From Tuctoria greenei (taxonomy: Eukaryota; Streptophyta; Magnoliopsida; Poales; Poaceae), in NCBI GenBank assembly GCA_036927565.1, contig JAYESD010000005.1, positions 86,592,301-86,656,300 of the forward strand: a stretch of 64,000 bases of DNA, in the 5' to 3' direction. Below the pieces are notes generated by a model, which searched no databases, was not told the DNA's origin, and saw nothing but the letters and a program-made list of their open reading frames with translations. Positions 11,107 through 21,132 of this stretch are shown here, in pieces. Each line of letters begins with the position of its first letter. Within the stretch, counting starts at the first letter, position 1. A program made the translations under genes and the position numbers.

Positions 11107-14100
11107 GTAAGGCTCATACTTAAACTGAGAAATAGTAGTGTCAACATCTATCATTCTGTATCGATCCATTCTGTAGCCTCCGCTTTGGCTCTGATCGGAA
11201 CGAGGCCGATCAAATCAGTCACATTCAACTAATAGAACGTCTTGATTTTTTTTCAAAATCTACAGAAATCATTTTCTTGATTACTCCAAACCACTCATGA
11301 TCACTATCCCGAACAACAACACCATTGTTTTGCATCCGTACATCTTTTTCCACCTCTGCAGTTCGAAAGAAGAAGCCATTAATGATAATGCATACAAATA
11401 ATCGGTTAATTTGCCTTCTTTGTGTAATGTCGTAATCTGTACACATTAGTATAAAATGGGTCATTGATAAACCAACTCTAGAACACATATTTGTTCAATA
11501 TCTCATCAAAGTAAAAGCTTGCATGTACTTAGTCGTTTCTGAAACCAATAAACAAACTCATATCTATGGCGTTTTTCAACATCACGAGAATGAATCTTTT
11601 TCAGCTCTTCAAAATGCTCACTGAAAAGGGTACAAAATTAAATTAGCCATCTACAATAAGCATGATCCAATATAGTATACAACATCTTAGTTATACATAC
11701 TTGATCCATGGAGCGGCCTCTTCGACATTAGAAATAATATAATGCCTGATGTTATGTAGTTCCACCATAGTAAGTTGGGCCCATTTAAACCCTTTTTTAG
11801 AATTATGAACTTCTGTAAATATATTAGACTCGAGAGAAGGTTCATTCCTAGCTGCAGCTTCATGACGTTCTAGCCTATTAAGCTTGGTGCTGATGTTATC
11901 CAAAAACTGACTACAAAAAGTCATACACTCTTCCATAATATATCCCTCAACTGTAGAGCCCTCTGGGTGAGCTCTGTTACGTACATACCTCTTCAATGTA
12001 CCAAGGTACCTCTCAAATGGATACATCCATCAGTAAGAAACAGGTCCACCCAAGCGACCTTCTTCGGCAAGAGGGATTGGAAGATGTACCATGATATCAA
12101 AGAAACGGGAGGAAGCAACATCTCAAGCTTACAAATTCTTTCAGTAAATTGCTTGATCATTTTATCCAAATCTGGTTCCGCCAATTCTTTAGAACAAATT
12201 CCAAAAAAGAATCTGATAAACTCAATTAAAGGTGCAACAACCTTTTTAGGCAATAGGTCACGTCTTGCAATAGGAAGGAGCTTATGAAATATAATATGGC
12301 AGTCATGAGTTTTTAGACCTGATACCTTACGTGCTTTTATGTCCACACATCTCTTGATGTTTGTGGCATAACCATCGGTCATCTTCACATCACCCAAAAA
12401 CATGCACAAGGTGGTCTTCTCATCTTTATGCAAAGTATATGATGCTGATGGACAATCATACTTCCCATTTATATCCACCGGATGTTGTTGTGGCCATATA
12501 CCCGTATCCTGCATATCAAGAAGAGCTTGTAGACTATCTTTTGTTTTACCATCCATATTAAGCAATGTCTCCAATATGCTATCACAAATGTTTTTCTCAA
12601 TGTGCATGAAAACCATGTTATGCCTTATTAGTAATGTCTTCCAATATGGGAGCTGAAAAAATATACTTTTCTTCTTCCAACTATGCCATCTATCTTCCTC
12701 AGTGCGCTTTCTCTTATTATTCGCCTGTCCAAAACTCACTTGTTCAAAACTCTCGTATTGTTGGAGTACTTCGTCACCAGAGAGTGATGTTGGAGCCTCT
12801 CTATTCTCTATCTTGCTACTGAAAGAAGCTTTGTCTCGACGCCACCTGTGATTCTGAGGTAGGAAACGACGATGACCCATGTAGCAATACTTTCGTCCAT
12901 GTTTCAACCATAAGGCGTCAGTGTTTACATGGCAGTATGGACATGCTAGCTTACCTTTTGTTCTCCATCCACATAGCATTGCATATGCTGGAAAATCATT
13001 TATTGTCAACAATATAGAAGCTCGCATCAGAAATGTCTCTTTCTTTGAACTATCGTATGTTTCAACACCATTAGACCATAATTTCAGTAGCTCATCAATC
13101 AAAGGCTGCAGGTACACATCAATGTTGTTTCCAGGTGACTTTGGCCTAGGAATTATCATTGACATCAACAAATAAGGTTGCTTCACACACAACCAAGGTG
13201 GTAGATTATAAGGGATTAGAATCATAGACCATGTACTGTAAGAAACATTCATTGTTCCAAAAGGATTGAAACCATCAGATGCTAGCTCAAGTCTTATGTT
13301 GCAAGGATCAGATGAGAAATTTGGGTGAATGCTATCAAAATGCTTCCATGCTTTTGGATCAGCGGGATGGCGTAATATTCCATCATCAATATGTTCTTCT
13401 TTGTGCCAGCACATGTTTGATGTCATTGATCCTGCCATATAAAACCTTTGAAGACGGGGAATAAGAGGAAAGTATTGTAGAATCTTGCATGCTACAAGCT
13501 TCTTGGCTTTTCCACGAGGTAAAGCCTCTCTTGCATCCCCACCAGTACTATTTTTCCATCTTAATTCACCACATTTTGGGCATCGATCCAATAGAGAATA
13601 GTCCTTCCAGAATAACACACAGTCACTGACACATGCATCGTTCTTTTCGTAGACCAGCCCGAGGTCACGAACAACCTTCCTAACTTTATCAAGTTTATTA
13701 TGAATGAAGTGGCCCTCTGGAAGCACATATGAAAATAGTTCAAGGATCAACTCACACGCTTTTTTGCTCAAACCAGTTAAACACTTTATCTGGTACAACC
13801 TGGCAATGAAGCATAATTGGGTCACCTTCTCACAACCTGGATACAACTCCTTTTTGGCATCATTTAATAAGTCATAGAATGCCTTTGCACACCCAATTGG
13901 CTTCTACTGGTTTATAGCATTTTATGGATCATCAACATCTATTGAAGTACCACCATGATCAGTGCCTTTAAGTAGACTAGACAACATATTTTTCATAGCA
14001 GCATCATCCTAAATTATCTCCACATTATTTGCTGATTGCTCAGAATTATTTTTCTCAACTCGTTTTTATCCACGGTGTAACCAACAAGTATAATCAAATC

Positions 14101-14275
14101 ACATCCCATTACCAAGCAAGTGAAGGTGAACTTGCTTTCGTGTCTCGTGGCAAATATTATGACATTTCGTGTAAGGACAAGGCTTAGTTTCTTGTTCACA
14201 AGTTCCCTGGAATGCTAAATTGAAAAATGACTTCATTCCATCCCGCCACTCCTTCGCACGCCTGTCTTTTCCCAT
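11107..14275 (-). pseudogene. CACTA (En/Spm) transposase, TNP2/TNPD-like, truncated by Tekay
   Basis: The ATG at 14275 opens a transposase-associated N-terminal domain (KEWRDGMKSFF..., CPYTKCHN) broken by five in-frame stops. The frame then stays open from 13846 to about 12115 through a Transposase_21-like region (LDRCPKCGE, KLACPYCHV, HNMVFMHIEKN). A frameshift near 12115 leads to a DUF4218-like block (WMYPFERYLGTLKRYVRNRA, about 12025-11700). After a GT-AG intron at 11621-11700 comes a DUF4216-like block (NNGVVVRDSD, 11490 onward) that ends abruptly at the Tekay LTR. Such proteins bind the CACTA termini and move the element. No terminal CACTA repeat was confidently found, so only the gene relic is called. 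Confidence 0.85.
11621..11700 (-). other. Putative retained intron of the CACTA transposase
   Basis: On the minus strand the coding match ...APWIK is followed by GTATGTATAAC and resumes after TACCCTTTTCAG with EHFEELKKIH. The 80-bp AT-rich interval has canonical GT and AG ends and sits between the DUF4218-like and DUF4216-like blocks, so it is more likely an original intron than a decay gap. Confidence 0.6.
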
Positions 14276-14405
14276 CTATGTATTATCTTCTGACATCGCT
14301 TCCTACAATTCAATCAGTGTATCCGTAGGAGGATAGAACTACAATAACATTATGTGAGCAATTGTACCTAGCGCTGTTGCTCCTCCACGTGCAGCGGGCG
14401 GCGAA
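14276..14405. other. 5' flank of the CACTA transposase
   Basis: This is the short leader between the transposase ATG and the minisatellite. It shows no recognisable motif and presumably belonged to the element's 5' untranslated region. Confidence 0.3.
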
Positions 14406-14545
14406 TGCTCCTCCACGTCGGTGGTTGGCGGATGCTCTTCCAAGAGCGTGACAGCCGGCGGATGCTCCTCCAAGAGCGTGGCCGCCGGCGGATGCTCCTC
14501 CAAGAGTGTGGCGGCCGATGGTCGGCGAATGCTCCTCCAAGCATG
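14406..14545. repeat. GC-rich minisatellite, about 30-bp unit
   Basis: Four to five imperfect copies of a 30-bp unit, core GCTCCTCCAAGAGCGTG followed by GCCGCCGGCGGAT, lie upstream of the CACTA transposase. Each unit contains the palindromic GCCGGCGG stretch. CACTA elements often have subterminal repeats bound by their transposase, but these units are longer than usual, so the role is unknown. Confidence 0.8.
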
Positions 14546-14964
14546 TTTCGTACAGTCAGGAAAGGGGCCGATGTAAATCAGAGGGTCCTGCGGGTAGGCA
14601 GCCAGGACAAAGCGGCTGAGAAGCTATCAGAGTAGGCCCAACACTGCGCTGGGCCGCTTGTTATTCGTGGGCTGAAACTGCACTGGGTCACTTTGTATTC
14701 GTGGGCCAGAACTGCGCTGGGACGCTTGGTGTTCGTCCCTATGACGCGTGAGCCAATCTACGGGCGCGTGTCTAGCTCTGGCAATTTGTTATCTAAATAA
14801 GTTAATGTAACAAGGGGGGTGGCATTCCGATCAAAATAAAGCATACGCATAAAATCTCTTGAATCGCAGCAACACAGTGATATAAACAAGGATTAAATAC
14901 TAGATATAAACATCGAAAGAACCAAACAGTAGTGTTCAACGTACCATTCCAGGCAACAAACTAA
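14546..14964. other. Intergenic, no gene seen
   Basis: Bases 14600-14750 contain loosely repeated phrases (CTGCGCTGGG...CTTGTTATTCGTGGGC). The sequence then turns AT-rich. AGTAGTG at about 14930 could be the inverted end of a CACTA terminus, but no partner end is available. Nothing else is supportable. Confidence 0.4.
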
Positions 14965-15551
14965 TCAACAAAACTAGCTGTTACATAATCCCCAATAAAC
15001 ACAAACTAAACTAATTGGCACATCTAGTCCGCAGCACTTCCCTTCAAGCAGTGGCAATAACTTCTGGCTGCGTATAGGAGTAGTGGTAATGATGACACCA
15101 AGTATAGGGGCATTGGGCCAGTGGTACGTTGGAGTACTACCTATCTTTTCTAACATTTTTCTCATCCTTTCTTTTCTTTTCTCTCTGTTCATTGTCTCCA
15201 CTTTTCTTTCCAGTCGTCGCTACCTATTTCATTTTCCTGTTATTGCGTACTAGTATTGTATACTACTTTACAGACCGCTTTGCAGGGCCCGCTACGGGCG
15301 ATCTCCTCTGGCACCTCCAGCAGCTAAAGTACCGTACCAGCCACTTTAGAGGCTACCAGCAGTGTGGAGGGTCATTCATTAACAGAGAATACAGATAGAA
15401 CGGATAGTTCACTAAACAAACAGATAGAAAACAAAATAAGAGTTGGAGCAGACGAACAACATTGAGTTCATCAACATAAAACATTACTACAAAACAAGAA
15501 AAACGACATCATGAAACAAGAAAAATAACAGCACACAACCTTATAAGTCTT

Positions 15552-16281
15552 TTATATATATCCCATATCGGATAACACCTCACGGCAGAATGTGAAATGC
15601 TTGTGTTTAATCCTACAGTTTTCACTATAGAAGACCCTGCAGCCGCTCCACCCTTGCTTCCCCGCAGCCGGCAGTCGTGCACGGGTCAACCTCCTCGTTG
15701 GACAGCAACACCATCGGCGGTCTCGGAGCTGGGCACGGATGCACCCACATCAGATTACCGATTTCAACCAGGGCTTAAATCCGACATTGCCTGCACTCAT
15801 TTTTGGCCCTCATGATGGCAACGGACCCGACCGCTTTATCACCAACGTTGACCTCGCCTTCGACCTACCGGATATACTGGAAGGCGTCATGGGCCCCGCG
15901 GTCGGCGCCATAGCGGAGGAGGCCAAGGACGTAGGTCGCCTCCATGTGGCCGCCCCTGACCGCCCGGGCGAGAAACTGGGCGCCCGGCTGTGTGCGATCG
16001 TCTGCGAAGATGAGCTCGAGCCCAATGATGTAGCACACACGATGGTTGCCGTTGATGGCCATGTTCTCCACGAGGGCTTTGTAGCGCCCCAGGTCACGCC
16101 ACATCCTCCGGGTCACCCACTCCAGCGCCACGCGCCTGCCCACAGCACCATCCCGGCGTGCCACATGAATGGCCGTGCAGGTGGCACGTAGACTAGAGAT
16201 GTCGTCCAAGGGTTGCAGGGAGCTTGCGGCGAGGCGCCCCGCGATCTTGACCGCAATATCGTGCGTGAACAGCAACTCCAT
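15552..16281 (-). pseudogene. F-box/MYND-like protein relic, copy 1
   Basis: From the ATG at 16281 (MELLFTHDIAVKIAGRL) the product starts with an F-box-like helix region (residues about 1-45), followed by helical stretches such as GAQFLARAVRGGHMEATYVLG reminiscent of SEL1-type repeats. Its C-terminal Cys/His cluster (DPCTTAGCG...) resembles the truncated MYND-like tail of a grass-expanded F-box family that would recruit targets to an SCF ubiquitin ligase. A stop (CAG to TAG compared with copy 2) ends the open stretch at 15865, a second stop follows CRQCRI, and one extra G near 15650 shifts the tail. A TATA box lies at 16417-16424. The family name is from memory of motifs, so the domain call is moderate. 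Confidence 0.7.
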
Positions 16282-16416
16282 AGGCTTCGACATCACCGTG
16301 TTGCGAAGGGAACCAATGATGGTGCGCGCGGCGAGGACAAAGAGGAAGCTAGAGTACGTGCGGAGAAGACGGTGATGTGTCTTTATAGAGTACGCGTGGA
16401 GAAGGCAATGGAGACA

Positions 16417-16424
16417 TTATATAA
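16417..16424 (-). promoter_or_regulatory. TATA box of F-box copy 1
   Basis: The minus strand reads CCTTTATATAATGTC, about 135 bases upstream of the ATG at 16281. It is conserved at the matching place in copy 2 (18616-18623), which supports a real ancestral promoter. Confidence 0.6.
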
Positions 16425-16702
16425 AGGCATGCGCCATTGTCTTCTCCGCACGTAATAATGCGGGTCGCGCGCAGTGATGGTTCAGCTTTCGGCGGTGGCG
16501 GATTCCACACGTCCTCTGCAGTACTGTGCAGGTGCATTAAGGGTGGCTGGCATGTGAACACCACAGCCTATGGGACCCACGCCTCTTGCATGCACTGATG
16601 GGACACGCGAAGTAATGGAACCGCTCTGTTTTCAACATCAGCACAAGAATAATATCCTGTCATCAATAGAGACAACATACTATGTTTGACAGGATTAAAT
16701 GC

Positions 16703-17020
16703 TTTGTTTGGGAACACAATAATTTTTGAGTTTTAGAGCAATACTTTGGTATTTGAGATTATCATGGTTTTTTTACAGAATGGTGTTTGGCAACCAACTC
16801 AAAAACTATGTATTTAAAACTATTATTTTATCTATATTATGGTATTTAAAACCAAAGTTTTTCTCTGCTTGCTTCCTCTTGATGCTTGCTACTTTACTCC
16901 CAAATAGTCAAAACTGCAATATTAAAAAACTGTAGTATTGAAATACTTTGATATTTTCATGACATCTTAAAAATGGTGGTTTACAAAACTTTGATATTAA
17001 AAATTGTGTTCCCAAACACA
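16703..17020. mobile_element. MITE with TTTGGGAACACAAT termini, unit A only
   Basis: The left end TTTGTTTGGGAACACAAT (16703-16720) and the right end ATTGTGTTCCCAAACACA (17003-17020) are near-perfect inverted repeats around an AT-rich interior of about 280 bp. Unit B lacks the segment, which marks it as an insertion after duplication. The target duplication is not clear, so superfamily is left open. Confidence 0.75.
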
Positions 17021-17237
17021 CCCTAAGACTGGTGAAATCTACGCCAAAAAAAAATCATGTTTTATAGTTTGGTTCTCCATGCACTTTTACTTTAATTCCT
17101 ACGTACTACCTATCTTTTCCAACATTTTTCTCGTCATTTCTTTTCTTTTCCCTCTGTTCATTGTCTCCACTTTTCTTTCCAGTCATCGCTACCTATTTTG
17201 TTTTCCAATTACTACATACTGGTAGTACTATATACTA

Positions 17238-17475
17238 CCCCCTCCATCCCAACTCCACTCTATTTTTAGCTTTAGACAAACTTACTTTTGACTAATGATT
17301 TCTATAGATTCTATTAACTTCAATGATATATAAATTGTATATTATAAAAATATTTTTCATGGTGAATCTAAAATCACAATTTTTATATTGTTAAAATTGA
17401 TCAAGATTACATAAATCATTGGTCAAAGGTAAATTTGACCAAACCCACAAATAGAGTTCACGTGGGACAGAGGTA
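17238..17475. mobile_element. Stowaway-like MITE in unit B
   Basis: The termini CCCCCTCCATCCC and GGGACAGAGGTAG are inverted, flanked by TA on each side. The interior has a long imperfect inverted repeat (TTTGACTAATGATT against AATCATTGGTCAAA). Unit A shows the uninterrupted site TATACTACTTTACAG. A partial relative of the same family lies at 24930-25131. Confidence 0.85.
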
Positions 17476-17683
17476 GTACTTTAAAGATCGCTTTGCAGGC
17501 CCCGCTACAGGCGATCTCTTCTGGCACCTCCAGCATCTAAAGTATCGTACTGGACACTTTATAGGCTACCGGTGGTGTGGAGGGTCGTTCATTAACAGAG
17601 AATACAGATAGAACAGATTGTTCACTAAACAAACAGATAGAAAAAAAAATGACTGTTGGAATAGACGAACAACATTAAGTTCA

Positions 17684-18484
17684 TCAACACAAAACATTAC
17701 TACAAAATAAGAAAAACGACATCATGAAACAAGAAAAACAACATAACAGCCTTATAAGTATATATCCCACACCGGATAACACCTCACGGCATATTGCAAA
17801 ATGCTCATGTCTAATCCTACAGTCTTCACTACAGAAGACACAGTAGCCGCTCCACCCCTGCTTCCCGCAGCCGGCAGCCGTGCACGGGTCAACCTCCTTG
17901 TTGGGCAGTGACACCATCGGTGGTCTCGGAGGTGGGCGCAGATGCTCTCATGTCATATTACAGATTTCATCCAAGGATTAAATCCGACACCGCCTGCACT
18001 CATTGTTGGTCCTCATGATGGCGACGGAACCGGCCGCTTTCTCACCGACGTCAACCTCACCTTCGACCTGCCAGATATACTCGACGGCGTCGCGGGACCC
18101 ACAGTCAGCATCGTAGCGGAGGAGGCCAAGGACATAGGCCGCCTCCATGTGGCCGACCCTGGCCGCCCGGGCGAGAAACTGGGCGCCCTGCTGCACGCGA
18201 TCGACCGCGAAGACAAGCTTGAGCCCGGTGATGTAGCATGCATGAGGGTTGCCGACGATGGTCAGGTTCTCCATGACAAATTTGTACCGCCCCAGGTTGT
18301 GCCACATCCTCTGGGTCACCCGCTCCAGCTCCACGCGCCTCGCCACGGTGCCATCCTGGCACGTCGCATGCATGGCCTTGCAGGTGGCACACAGACTGGA
18401 GAGGTCATCCAATGGTCGCAGGGAGCTTTCAGCGATGCTCCCCGCGATCTCAATCGTAGTATCGTGCGTTAATGACAACTCCAT
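17684..18484 (-). pseudogene. F-box/MYND-like protein relic, copy 2
   Basis: The better preserved copy. The ATG at 18484 (MELSLTHDTTIEIAGSI) begins an F-box-like region, then the helical GAQFLARAARVGHMEAAYVLG segment and VEGEVDVGEKAAGS. TAA after CRRCRI (17978-17980) and another stop about 30 bases on separate this from the tail, which reads DPCTAAGCGKQGWSGY then VFCSEDCRIRHEHF, a C4H2-like MYND remnant ending at 17684. The first stop is also present in copy 1, so it predates the duplication, unless an intron spans it. Upstream of the ATG the frame stays open but looks like promoter and leader, with a TATA box at 18616-18623. Role inferred from family: substrate receptor for ubiquitin ligase. 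Confidence 0.7.
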
Positions 18485-18615
18485 AGGCTTCGACTTTACC
18501 GTGCTGCGAAGGGAACCAATTAGGGTGCACACGGCGAAGACAAAGAGGGAGCTAGAGTATGTGTGGAGAAGACGATGGTGTCTATAGAGTACGCGTGGAG
18601 AAGATGATGGAGGCA

Positions 18616-18623
18616 TTATATAA
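18616..18623 (-). promoter_or_regulatory. TATA box of F-box copy 2
   Basis: The minus strand reads GTCTTTATATAATGCC, at the same position relative to the gene as in copy 1, about 130 bases before the ATG at 18484. Confidence 0.6.
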
Positions 18624-19341
18624 AGACACATGCCATCGTCTTCTCCACGCGTACTGAGGGGGATCACGTGCAGTGATGGTTCGGCTTCTGAATGTGGTGG
18701 ATTCCACATCCTGTGCAGTACTGCAGGTGCATTAAGGGTGGCTGACATGTGAACCCATAGCCTATGGGGCCCATGTCTCTTGCATGCACTGATGGGATGC
18801 GCAAAGTAATGGAACCGCTCCGTTTTCAACATCAGCACAAGAATAGTATCCTGTTATCAATAGAGATAACATACTATGTTTGAAAGTAATATGCGCCAAA
18901 CATTTCATGTTTTATAGTTTGGTTCTCCATGCTCTTTCACCTTAATTCGTATGTACATACTAGCTATCTTTTTCTAACCTTTTTCTCGTCCTTCCTTTTC
19001 TTTTATCTTTGTTCATTGTCTCCACTTTTTAATCCAGTCATCGCTAATCGATAGAACTAGCTATTACATAATACCCAATAAACACAAAGTAAACTAATCG
19101 GCACATTTAGTCCGCAGCACTTCCCTTCAAGCAGTGGTAATAACTTTACGTTGCGTATAGGAGTAGTGGTAATGATTCCACCACGTATAGGGGCATAGAG
19201 CCAATGGTACGTTGGAGTTCTACCTGTCTTTTTCTAACATTTTTCTCATCCTTTCTTTTCTTTTCTTTTCTCTCTGTTCATTGTCTCCACTTTTCTTTTC
19301 GGTTGTCGCTACCTGTTGCGTTTTCCTGTTATTACTATATA

Positions 19342-19586
19342 CTTCTCCCTCAGTCCTAGCTCAACATTATTTTTAGGATTCAAAATAGAATAGAGGAGAA
19401 GTGAAATGACTTCAAAACCCTTCATGGGTGAGGAAGGGAGCAGGGAGAGAGAGTGTGGAGTAATGAAAAGCTAGTAGAGAGAACGCAAGTCGAGATGATG
19501 CGATGGTAGTGAAATGATCTTGAGATAAGGTTGAGCTGGGACAAAACGTTTAGGCTAGAAATAACATTCACTTGGGACAGAGGGAG
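19342..19586. mobile_element. Stowaway-like MITE in unit C, at the same site as the unit B MITE
   Basis: Ends TTCTCCCTCAGTCC and GGGACAGAGGGAG are flanked by TA. The outer 30-40 bases resemble those of the unit B MITE (ATTTTTAG on the left, TTCACTTGGGACAGAGG on the right), but the interior is unrelated. It occupies the site that is empty in unit A. Confidence 0.8.
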
Positions 19587-19806
19587 TACTTTACAGACCG
19601 CTTTCCAGGCCTCGCTGCGGGCGATCTCCTAGCACCTCCAGCGGCTAAAGTATCGTGCATGCCACTTTAGAGGCCACTGGCGGTGTGGAGGGTTGTTCAT
19701 TAATAGAGAATACAGATAGAACAGATAGTTCACTAAACAGCAGCTAGAAAACAAAATAACAGATGGAAAAGACGAACAACATTGAGTTCATTATCATAAA
19801 ACATTA

Positions 19807-19913
19807 CTCCCTCCTTCCTATATTACTTGTCGTTAGAACAAGTTTTTTAGTTCATATTTGAACTCGAAAACTTGTCCTAATTATTAACGACAAGTAATAT
19901 GGGAAGGAGGAAG
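19807..19913. mobile_element. Short Stowaway-like hairpin MITE
   Basis: The 107-bp segment, flanked by TA, folds almost end to end: CTCCCTCCTTCCTATATTAC pairs with GTAATATGGGAAGGAGG, and ACAAGTTTT pairs with AAAACTTGT. Unit A has the intact target ACATTACTACAAAAC. Confidence 0.85.
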
Positions 19914-20019
19914 TACAAAACAAGAAAAAAAACATCACAAAACAAGAAAAAAATTACATCACAAAAACAAGAAAAGAAAAACATCACGACTGGTTTAATC
20001 TGTGTCAAAAGATTTCCTT

Positions 20020-20261
20020 TTTTAAAGTTGGGTTCAACTAGAATGTAATCAGATGTTTGGTGCAATCATGCAATCAACATCTTCAACAGTGGGATTGATC
20101 TACATTACGGTTGTTTAATCTTTTTATTTAACCCCCTCCACCAGGTGGAGGGGTGGTGGTGGTGGAAGGTGTTAAATGAAAAGATGTAATAAACGTAAGA
20201 TGTCGATCCAACGGATGAAAAATCTATGATTATACGATTGCACTAAAACTTTAATTGCATA
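20020..20261. other. Intergenic with a GC hairpin
   Basis: No gene is seen. CCCCTCCACCAGGTGGAGGGG near 20132-20152 is a perfect palindrome nested in a longer imperfect inverted repeat (ATCTTTTTATTTAAC against GTTAAATGAAAAGAT), possibly a small MITE remnant. Confidence 0.5.
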
Positions 20262-21130
20262 TAGGGCTGAACTCGAGCGAGCTTGTCTTTCTAAGCTTGA
20301 GTTTGATAAAACACCGAGTCGATCTCAAGTCGAGCAAAGAATTCATTTATATACAATAGAATATACTAAATTTAGGTTCACAACTAATTAATGGAGTAGG
20401 AAAGTGGATGATGTTGCACATTATTTGTTTCTATCATATATAAAAATTGTGTCCCATAAAACATTTTTAATTGAATTATATAGTTTAGTTAATCATACGT
20501 ACATATCATAGATCACAACAATAAATGAGCATACTCGAGATTTTCGAGCTTGAGCTCATCAAGCTTGGCTCGTTTAGAATTGACACAATACTCAACTTCA
20601 TCCTCAAACTTTCAATCAAAACTCAGTTTGGTTCTTGAACTTTCAAATGGGTCAATTATTTAGTCCATCAACTTCACACAACCGTTTCACTTTCATCCTT
20701 AGTCTGAGTTGGACATCCACATTGGCATGCCACATAAGCTAATATGCCATGTACATCATCTACCCCGGCCACCTCACCTAGAAAAAATAATCATTTTTAT
20801 CATCTTAAAAAATAACTAGCTAATTAATTGGGGTGGATTTACATAGTTGCATGGGATATACATATTTCTCCTCCATTTTCTTTTTGCAAAACCATCAAGT
20901 GATATATCCTGTGTCATATTACATATATAAAAATATTGTAAAATATAAAACTTTTAAGTCTAGGGAAGAGCAAACAGAGCAAACAGAGAGGAAGAGCAAA
21001 CTTTTAGGCCTAGGGAATAAAATATAAAATGAAGCTACACGGCTGGTCGGGTACACGTATAGTCCGGGCAGGTGTGCCGGTGCACCTTAACCCCTGTCGT
21101 ACGTGGCCGGTGGTTGTTGGGAAGACCCTT
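20262..21130 (+). repeat. Dispersed repeat D, copy 1
   Basis: About 870 bp aligned in the same orientation with 24056-24920 (landmarks GAGCGAGCTTGTCTTTCTAA, CACTTTCATCCT...GAGTTGGACATCC, AAGCTACACGGCTGG). It encodes nothing evident. The last 100 bases also belong to the inverted-repeat family at 22878-23392. Confidence 0.85.
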
Positions 21131-21132
21131 GT

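Larger units (their letters stand above)
14965..17040. repeat. Tandem duplication unit A (F-box gene copy 1)
   Basis: This unit recurs downstream as unit B (17041-18904) and partially as unit C (18905-20020). Shared landmarks are the CTTTGCAGG...CGATCTC block at about 15278-15310, the TTCATTAACAGAGAATACAG block near 15370-15400, the F-box gene relic, its TATA box and the TAGTTTGGTTCTCCATGC segment. Unit A alone has the MITE at 16703-17020 and lacks the MITE present at 17238 in B. Confidence 0.85.
17041..18904. repeat. Tandem duplication unit B (F-box gene copy 2)
   Basis: Direct, diverged copy of unit A with the same order of landmarks from the TAGTTTGGTTCTCCATGC segment to the region upstream of the gene. 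It differs by a Stowaway-like insertion at 17238-17475 and by lacking the 16703 MITE. Confidence 0.85.
18905..20020. repeat. Tandem duplication unit C, partial and gene-less
   Basis: Repeats the 3' flank of the unit, including TTAGTCCGCAGCACTTCCC, CGTATAGGAGTAGTGG and the CTTTACAGACCGCTTTCC block, up to ACAAGAAAAACATCACG near 19987, where the gene should start. The gene is absent. It carries two unit-specific MITEs (19342-19586 and 19807-19913). Confidence 0.8.

Noticed and set aside
14925..14940. AGTAGTG as the terminal inverted repeat of the CACTA element
   Set aside because: Only a 5-6 base match, no partner end in the window and no 3-base duplication could be read.
18485..18838. N-terminal extension of F-box copy 2 to the upstream in-frame ATG at about 18838
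   Set aside because: The extension crosses the TATA box at 18616-18623 that is conserved in copy 1, and copy 1 has no equivalent coding sequence, so the start at 18484 is preferred.
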